From Tritrichomonas foetus (taxonomy: Eukaryota; Parabasalia; Tritrichomonadida; Tritrichomonadidae), in contig MLAK01000861.1 in the NCBI GenBank assembly GCA_001839685.1, positions 19,367 to 53,886 of the forward strand: a stretch of 34,520 nt of DNA. The letters run 5' to 3'. Both the position numbers and the translations under genes were made by a program. Shown here piece after piece: positions 28,876 through 34,520 of this stretch (positions within the stretch are counted from its first letter, which is position 1; every line of letters begins with the position of its first letter). The notes under the pieces were generated by a model, which worked only from the letters and a program-made list of their open reading frames with translations, made no database searches and had not been told where the DNA came from.

Positions 28876-31482
28876 TTAAATTGCAATTGAATCATCACTG
28901 TCAATATTCGATGATATTGATAATGACGCATTTCTATTATTCTTTGAGAAATAAACAGAAAGGACAACAATAATAGCTACAACTACAACACAAGCAATTA
29001 CAATTCCAGCAATTGCTCCTCCACTTAATTTCTTTTTATCTGTTGGTGGATTTGTTACAATTGCAGTTGAAACAATCAGTTGGGTAACCTCTGTAAGTGT
29101 TTTAGCTGATGATGTGGATTCTGCTATGATGCATTGTTTAGAATTAAAGATTGATCCTGATAAATCAATTTTTTCTTTCCATTCTTCGCAATTACTAAAA
29201 CTTTCTGCTTCCACTATTATTAGGTCAGTATCATTATTGTCTTCAAGAGCACCAATATTACGATTTTCAATAATAATCGATGAAGGAGGAGATCCTATTT
29301 TTCCAGTAACAAAGGATGAAGTAGAAGCATGGTTAGAATTAAATGGAATTGAAATTGAAGCACTTGTTACATCAACATTCCCATCGAATGATAACTTAGC
29401 ACCAATTCCAAAACTAAGTGTTCCTGTAACGGCTAAATCTTTCATCACAGCAGATGAACGTTGTTGAGCTTTAATTGTTTTAATACTTACTTTTGGATCA
29501 CCATGAAACCTTGAAGAACTGTAAAGATTTAACGAATCAAGTTCAATTGGAACACCATCTTCAATATCAGCAACAACTGAAAGAATATCACCATCAGAAA
29601 CTGTTGCACTTCCAATTGTAAGTTTTTTAATGTTCGTTTTATCAGTTGGAACAATTATTAATGTTCCTGTGCCTTTCAAATTCATTTTAATCGTAGAATT
29701 ACTTAATTTTACAGTAGAATTTCTTTCGACTTTAATTCCAAACTCTGACTCAGAATCAGATGTTGTGAAAGTTAAGACAGAATCATTTGCTTTTGGAACA
29801 AAGTATAAATTAGATGCTCCTTTATCTGCAATAACAATACTTTGTGTTTGTGCATTTATATCAGCTGTGTAATGTGTTGTATTATCAGTTGTATTAATAT
29901 TTAAGCCTTCAATTGAAAAATCTACTTCATCAATTGTATCATCAATATCAGGGAGTTTATTTTCTTTTACATCTGGAACAACAACCTGTGTATATTCATA
30001 TTTTGAAACAAGAATATTCAATGCGTAACAAATTCCATCACTAACTCTGCTTCCTTCACAGTTTTCTGGAGGTTCAACATCTGGAAACGGAACAATTGCA
30101 TTCGACAAAAACTTCATTAATCGTTGTTCAAGAATATATGCCCCACCAGCCGGTTGCTCTTCTTCTGTCGTGGTTTCTTCTTCTGTTGTAATCTCTTCTT
30201 CTGTTGTTGTTATCTCTTCTTCTGTTGTTGTTATCTCTTCTTCTGTTGTTGTTATCTCTTCTTCTGTTGTTGTTATCTCTTCTTCTGTTGTTGTTATCTC
30301 TTCTGTTGTTGTTAACTCTTCTGTTGTTGTTAACTCTTCTGTTGTTGTTATCTCTTCTTNTGTTGGTGTTATCTCTTCTTCTGTTGGTGTTATCTCTTCT
30401 TCTGTTGTTATTAACTCTTCTGTTGTTATTATTTCTTCTGAAGTTACTACAACATCTGATGATTCTTCAGTTGGAGTAGAAACTTCTTCTTGTTCAGATG
30501 TTGGTACTTCTTCGTGATCTTCGCTAGAAGATTCAATTTGCTCTTCTTCACTTGTAACATGAATATCTTCACTTGTTACTTCTTGATTGCCAGTATCTGT
30601 TGAATCTTCATCAATGATTGTCGTTTGTAACGGTTCATCTTCACTTGATGTTAACAATATTTCTGTTGAAGAATCATTATTTTCTGTTGGTGTGACGATC
30701 TCTTGTGTAATCTCATCGCTTTTTTCTTCGGATGGCTCTACAATTGCTTCAGTTGGAGTTGAGTTTTCACCTGTTGGTGTTTCTACTCCTTCTGAACTTT
30801 CATCAGTTGGATTAACTGGGTGTGCCGTTAGTGTCTGGGTATCTGACTCTTCTGATGATTCTGTATCATCTGAAGATAACTCTTGATTTTCTGTTGGTTG
30901 TGCTTCAGATTCTTCTTTTGTTGGCTCAATGATGCTTGAATCAGCTGTTGGTGTTCCAGCATCAACACTCGATTCTACTGTTGGTTGAACAGGTTCTTCT
31001 GTAGGTTTAGCGGGTTCATTTGTTGGTGTATTATCGCTTGATTCAACTGTTGGATTTACAGGCTCTTCAGTTGGTTTAGCGGGTTCATTTGTTTGTATAA
31101 TTGTATCTTCATTTGTTGTAATGATAACAGATTCGGTATGACAGTTATTATATAGAGTACAATTTTTTAATGTTAAATGATTTTGGTTGAACTTTTCATC
31201 AAAATCAAGAACACCACTACATTTATTTCCAGTGCCCCCACAATTATCAATCGTAGTAATACAATTTTCAGTAAACGTAAAACATGGTACTGTTACATCA
31301 TAAACATAGCATTGTTCATAATAGGTAAAACAATTACTATTTTTAGTACCATTTTGATCATTGTGGATGCATTCGTTCGAATAATAGAAAAGCTCTGTAC
31401 CATCATTGAACTCTTGGAATAAGCATTTTGAAGTAATATTTGCCGAAGCTATTAGCGAAGTAAAAAATAAGAAAAACGTCAT
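28876..31482 (-). CDS. Thr/Glu-rich type I membrane surface protein
   Basis: An 868-residue protein built like a cell-surface adhesin or coat protein. It has a signal peptide (about 1-14), a Cys-rich head (about 20-115, roughly a dozen Cys), a long Thr/Ser/Glu/Pro stalk (about 125-445), a beta-rich domain without Cys runs (about 450-810), one membrane span GAIAGIVIACVVVVAIIVVL (about 822-843) and a short cytoplasmic tail. The GGAIAGIVIA transmembrane start is typical of trichomonad surface-protein families. The stalk contains two near-identical units beginning NEPAKPTEEPV and then a run of TTTEEEI heptads encoded by a 21-bp minisatellite; it is probably heavily O-glycosylated. One codon in the run contains an N at 30360. 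The ligand is unknown. I cannot name the family. Confidence 0.88.
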   Translation of the reverse strand: MTFFLFFTSLIASANITSKCLFQEFNDGTELFYYSNECIHNDQNGTKNSNCFTYYEQCYVYDVTVPCFTFTENCITTIDNCGGTGNKCSGVLDFDEKFNQNHLTLKNCTLYNNCHTESVIITTNEDTIIQTNEPAKPTEEPVNPTVESSDNTPTNEPAKPTEEPVQPTVESSVDAGTPTADSSIIEPTKEESEAQPTENQELSSDDTESSEESDTQTLTAHPVNPTDESSEGVETPTGENSTPTEAIVEPSEEKSDEITQEIVTPTENNDSSTEILLTSSEDEPLQTTIIDEDSTDTGNQEVTSEDIHVTSEEEQIESSSEDHEEVPTSEQEEVSTPTEESSDVVVTSEEIITTEELITTEEEITPTEEEITPTXEEITTTEELTTTEELTTTEEITTTEEEITTTEEEITTTEEEITTTEEEITTTEEEITTEEETTTEEEQPAGGAYILEQRLMKFLSNAIVPFPDVEPPENCEGSRVSDGICYALNILVSKYEYTQVVVPDVKENKLPDIDDTIDEVDFSIEGLNINTTDNTTHYTADINAQTQSIVIADKGASNLYFVPKANDSVLTFTTSDSESEFGIKVERNSTVKLSNSTIKMNLKGTGTLIIVPTDKTNIKKLTIGSATVSDGDILSVVADIEDGVPIELDSLNLYSSSRFHGDPKVSIKTIKAQQRSSAVMKDLAVTGTLSFGIGAKLSFDGNVDVTSASISIPFNSNHASTSSFVTGKIGSPPSSIIIENRNIGALEDNNDTDLIIVEAESFSNCEEWKEKIDLSGSIFNSKQCIIAESTSSAKTLTEVTQLIVSTAIVTNPPTDKKKLSGGAIAGIVIACVVVVAIIVVLSVYFSKNNRNASLSISSNIDSDDSIAI
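30170..30445 (-). repeat. In-frame 21/18-bp minisatellite in the surface protein gene
   Basis: On the minus strand the unit GAAGAAGAGATAACAACAACA (21 bp, written here once) encodes EEEITTT. About five near-perfect copies are followed by three shortened 18-bp copies and several diverged ones. All lengths are multiples of three, so copy-number change keeps the frame. One ambiguous base (30360) lies in it. Confidence 0.9.
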
Positions 31483-32327
31483 TTATTATGTGATGTGGTT
31501 TTATTTTTTGATAATTATTTTTTGAAAATTATTTTTTCTGATTTATTTTTTATATACTGAAAAAATGACTTGATACTTCGAATCAAATGGAATTATTTTG
31601 AATGATGCTTTTTGTTAACTTAATCTTGACCTTAAAGAGGTATCTTATTAGCAGATGATTTTACTGAAGTATAGTAAACACAATTGAAGTACTGATGATT
31701 GAACATGTCTTTTGGATGACCTTCTGAATAACGAATTGAACGAGAAAAAAAAACCAAATCTCAGAAAAATGGATTGTGGGAATCAATTATATTTCGTTTT
31801 AATTCTCGATTGTATTAATGAGGATCAAGAAATGATGTTGATGATTACCTCCAAAATATTTCGGATAAACTTTTTCACAATTTTTTCCCCTAAAACGTTG
31901 GAAAAGAAATATTAATCAAATGCTCTGAGAATGTGCTTCATAACATTACAAGGACAATTAATGTTTAAAAATTCATTCGTTCATAAACTTTTTGTACCAA
32001 ATTGATGAAACGTTTCTTTTTAATGTCTCTTGACATAATATAAGACTTTGTAATTGAAGCAAAAGATCTTTATCAAGATAAAAAAAATTGAACTCATCTT
32101 AGAAATCATCTATAAATTTTATTGACGACGGAAACGTTAATGTCAGACTTAAATTCACTATGATAAAGATTTATAGGGAAATATTATTGATGAAAGATAA
32201 CAATCATGTCCTTTTTATTTCCGCCAAAACATCTTAATAGGATTTTCAACTAATAAACAGTCATTTAACAGACCAAGAAAACATTGAATTTTTTCAATAC
32301 ATGAAGAATTGATGAATTGAATACAAT
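31483..32327. other. Intergenic, no convincing gene
   Basis: AT-rich spacer upstream of the surface protein gene; TCACATA eight to fourteen bases or so before its ATG may be a weak initiator. A 67-codon forward frame at 31712-31915 begins MDDLLNNELNEKKK but has no recognisable domain. Confidence 0.4.
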
Positions 32328-32744
32328 TTGAGGGATAATTTCAATCCCCTCGAAGGCAAATTATTTCGCCTTTATAGGACAAATCCCTTTTTATATTTTT
32401 TTCGAATGATGAGTTTTTTTTTGAATAGGAGTTTTCGAGAGGGCGAGAGTATTCTTGATTATGGTGGAAAAAAACAAGCGTTTATGCAGGTAAAGCTGGC
32501 TACATACCTCAACCTTATCGAGATACTCAGACTGTGTTGGTTACAGATGGGATGCGATATTCCTTTAGCTTAACTTGCATTCAAAAATAAAGATCCTCAT
32601 ATTCAAAATAATGTCATCATCAATAGAAAAAGTAAGAAGACAATTGAATTTTGTGATATTGGTCGACTAATATTGAGTTATCTCCAAAGAAAAATCGATA
32701 AATTACCTCTTGAATTAGCAACCAAATATACATTCAATCATTAG
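32328..32744 (+). pseudogene. Possible decayed gene, two open segments in one frame
   Basis: One forward frame is open from 32328 to a TAA at 32571-32573 (81 codons) and then continues open to a TAG at 32742-32744. The part after the stop, from LAFKNKDPHIQNN to KLPLELATKYTFNH, looks protein-like, with a plausible helix DIGRLILSYLQRKIDKL. In addition, a different frame after the seven-A run at 32468-32474 reads AGYIPQPYRDTQTVLVTDGM, also protein-like, hinting at a homopolymer frameshift. I do not recognise the family. It may be a degraded gene, or chance in a less AT-rich patch. Confidence 0.25.
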
Positions 32745-32939
32745 GTTTCATATGATATTTCATAGTGGATTTTTTCAGGCCGTCCAGATTATATCGACCG
32801 TTGATGCATAATTTTTGTGACATAAGTTATTTTTTTCCTGTATATTTTTGGGATGAAATGAAAAAATAACAAATTTTCAAAGAAAGATCAAATATTATTT
32901 TTTTGGTGAAGATCGTCAGAATATTTTACTCGGTTTGAA

Positions 32940-33461
32940 TTATGTTTCTGTTGCTTTCTTGGCTTGAAGAATCGTTTCTATTTTCTGAAGAAACTCTTTG
33001 GCTATGTCTGCAGTTTCCATTGTGAATGAAACAGTTCTTCTGTCAGCTGGATAAACAATAACGTGAGAAGGCGAGTTTGGATCTACTTTGATACTTTTAA
33101 TTTCTGCGAACGGAAGAATGCTTCCTCTTCCTTTTTCACTATTTCCGATCGTGATATTTTCGAACAATGTATCCAAACGGAGTATTTTTGGTGATGGTGT
33201 ACCAAACATAGAATCGAGTGTAGTTTTAAAATATTCGTTGTGTGTGGTTTTAGTGGCAGTATTTCGAACATATGGGCAATCATTGCTTTTGACAAACCCG
33301 GCTTTGCGTAAGATTGGATCTGGAAGAAAAGAGCGACTGAATGGTGCAAATGGAGCTGACTTTAGGCGTGGTCCTTTAAACATTCTACAAAGAAATAATA
33401 ACGATACAAATTGTCTCAAATATACAAAACAATACAATTGTACATGTTTATTTTCTTTCAT
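32940..33461 (-). CDS. Small hypothetical protein with PH-like C-terminal part
   Basis: A 173-codon frame whose likely start is Met27 (ATG at 33381-33383, MFKGPRLKSAPFAPF), giving 147 residues. The first 26 codons look like AT-rich leader or a hydrophobic stretch, though GCACTTT, one base off the initiator, lies about 15 bases before the upstream ATG, so that start is not excluded. The C-terminal 65 residues (ITIGNSEKGRGSILPFAEIKS, then VIVYPADRRTVSFTMETADIAKEFLQKIETIL) alternate beta strands and end in an amphipathic helix, as in PH-superfamily domains. The N-terminal half is basic and Pro-rich. No family can be named; a role in lipid or protein binding is only a guess. Confidence 0.65.
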   Translation of the reverse strand: MKENKHVQLYCFVYLRQFVSLLFLCRMFKGPRLKSAPFAPFSRSFLPDPILRKAGFVKSNDCPYVRNTATKTTHNEYFKTTLDSMFGTPSPKILRLDTLFENITIGNSEKGRGSILPFAEIKSIKVDPNSPSHVIVYPADRRTVSFTMETADIAKEFLQKIETILQAKKATET

Positions 33462-34339
33462 AATTCAAAAAGTGCGTTTACCACATTCCACTTGAAACTT
33501 TTTGAATCATGCAGTTTCCCTCACAAATTTTGTGTTATTTTTCTTTCAAGTGATAAAAGGTCGATTGCATAGAATTTCGAAAAAAAGAAAATCTATATTG
33601 GTGATCAGGTTCCTTTATAAAGTAGCAGAATTTTATCGACTATGCGACTGAACTTTATTCAGAAGATCATGAGCTTATTTCATTGATCGCATCCTATCCG
33701 CACAGTTCAACTTTGTGACTGGTATCCAAAGTTCAAAAAGTGTCACATAAAAAATCGAAGTGTTCAGAAAAAGTTGTATTACACAACTTCAGATCTCAAG
33801 TGTTAAGCAATAAATCAAAATTTTATTGGAAATTAATACATCAAAAGTAATAATTGAAACTTTCATAAGAACATAGCAAGCGAACAATCTAACTGTTGAA
33901 TTCTTTCAAAAAACATATTTCACTTGATGTATTTGAATTTCATAGTATGAAAACAACATAGAGATGGTTATTCTTTAGAATCATATTTCCAAGTAAATAA
34001 TACTAAGAAAGAAAAAAGTTCAATGTCAATCATTTTTAGATATATAAAATTATATATATGTTCAAGATAGTGAAGTCGAAACCCATTAAGTGAAATTGAA
34101 CTCATAATTATTAACGCATGCTAATTATTTTAATATTCCAAAGGAAGGATCAATGAATTCCTCATTCGGTCATTATTGCTCTGTATTGTGAATTTACTTA
34201 TGAATGCAGTGTTTGTTGGATTACATGATATTCGTCATACTTTGGATTATATCGAAGATTCAATACTTCTCTCAAATTCTCTGTTTAACTTTTTGACATG
34301 GCCAATATAAATTTTTATTGTAGTAGACATATAAGTTGT
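33462..34339. other. Intergenic, no gene seen
   Basis: AT-rich sequence upstream of the small PH-like gene. It includes an AT run near 34040-34060 and no recognisable gene or RNA. Confidence 0.55.
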
Positions 34340-34368
34340 GATAAGTTGCAGCTTCGCTTCAACTTATC
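34340..34368. other. Short perfect hairpin
   Basis: GATAAGTTG and CAACTTATC form a 9-bp stem around an 11-base loop that itself contains AGC-TTC-GCT. It sits just before the terminal repeats. Function unknown; possibly an RNA processing or replication structure, or chance. Confidence 0.3.
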
Positions 34369-34389
34369 CCAACTCAAAATTCATGAATG

Positions 34390-34520
34390 AGAAAACNAAC
34401 GAAAAAACANATTTNNACATGAAATTTCATCAAACCCAACAAATTCACATTAAAAATTTCATCAAACCCACAAAATCACATAAAAAACTAACGAAATAAC
34501 AAATTTAAACATGAAATTTC
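34390..34520. repeat. Tandem repeat at the window end, with ambiguous bases
   Basis: The text ACATGAAATTTC recurs 92 bases apart (34417-34428 and 34509-34520), with matching sequence before it, and within that unit a shorter repeat beginning AAATTTCATCAAACCCA recurs about 33 bases apart. Four N bases (34397, 34410, 34415, 34416) fall in it. The array runs off the end of the window. Confidence 0.85.

Noticed and set aside
30124..30517. Several forward reading frames rich in Leu, Ser/Val or Phe/Cys
   Set aside because: They are the antisense of the TTTEEEI minisatellite; the 21/18-bp period keeps all frames open.
1..34520. CRISPR array, rRNA, viral or Maverick genes
   Set aside because: No spaced direct-repeat array, no rRNA-like GC-rich block, and no polymerase, integrase or capsid-like protein is seen on either strand.

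Overview
The window reads as nuclear DNA of a trichomonad parasite (Parabasalia), most likely Tritrichomonas or a close relative; the species is an inference. The sequence shows very AT-rich spacers, compact intronless genes, single-copy-looking eukaryotic genes on both strands, and an initiator-like TCAYTWY motif a few bases to about 25 bases upstream of several start codons, matching the Inr known from Trichomonas vaginalis. The protein families also fit: a DUF3447-type ankyrin protein, an R2R3 Myb factor, many Ser/Thr kinases, a GTP-type PEPCK and a mariner DD34D transposon. No organism name can be read directly from the sequence.

Layout from left to right. A 15-bp tandem repeat (1-120) opens the window, followed by a Rab GTPase (-), a CAMK-like kinase (-) and a Myb factor (-). 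After 3.2 kb with no gene come an orphan protein with a possible ubiquitin-like N-terminus (+) and an alpha/beta-hydrolase (-). A complete mariner element with an intact transposase (-) occupies 11150-12439. A GH29 alpha-L-fucosidase (-) follows, broken by one in-frame TAA, then an ankyrin protein (+). A 1.39-kb element with 40-bp perfect terminal inverted repeats and no long reading frame (18710-20096) sits just upstream of Arf1 (+). Downstream of Arf1 lies a 143-bp imperfect palindrome predicted to fold into a highly structured RNA. Then come a HEAT-repeat PP2A scaffold-like protein (+), a NEK kinase (-), GTP-PEPCK (-), a large Thr/Glu-rich type I membrane surface protein (-), a decayed-looking reading frame (+), and a small protein with a PH-like C-terminus (-). 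Tandem repeats with ambiguous bases close the window.

There is no operon logic; each gene appears to have its own promoter. Functional themes are membrane traffic (Rab, Arf1), signalling (two kinases, PP2A-A-like), transcription (Myb), fermentative carbon metabolism (PEPCK) and the cell surface (Thr/Glu-rich membrane protein, fucosidase). The most interesting unexplained items are the structured palindrome after Arf1, the terminal-inverted-repeat element before Arf1, the single nonsense codon in the fucosidase, and the apparently intact mariner. Ambiguous bases (N) fall only in or near repeats, so some of these sequences are probably multicopy in the genome.
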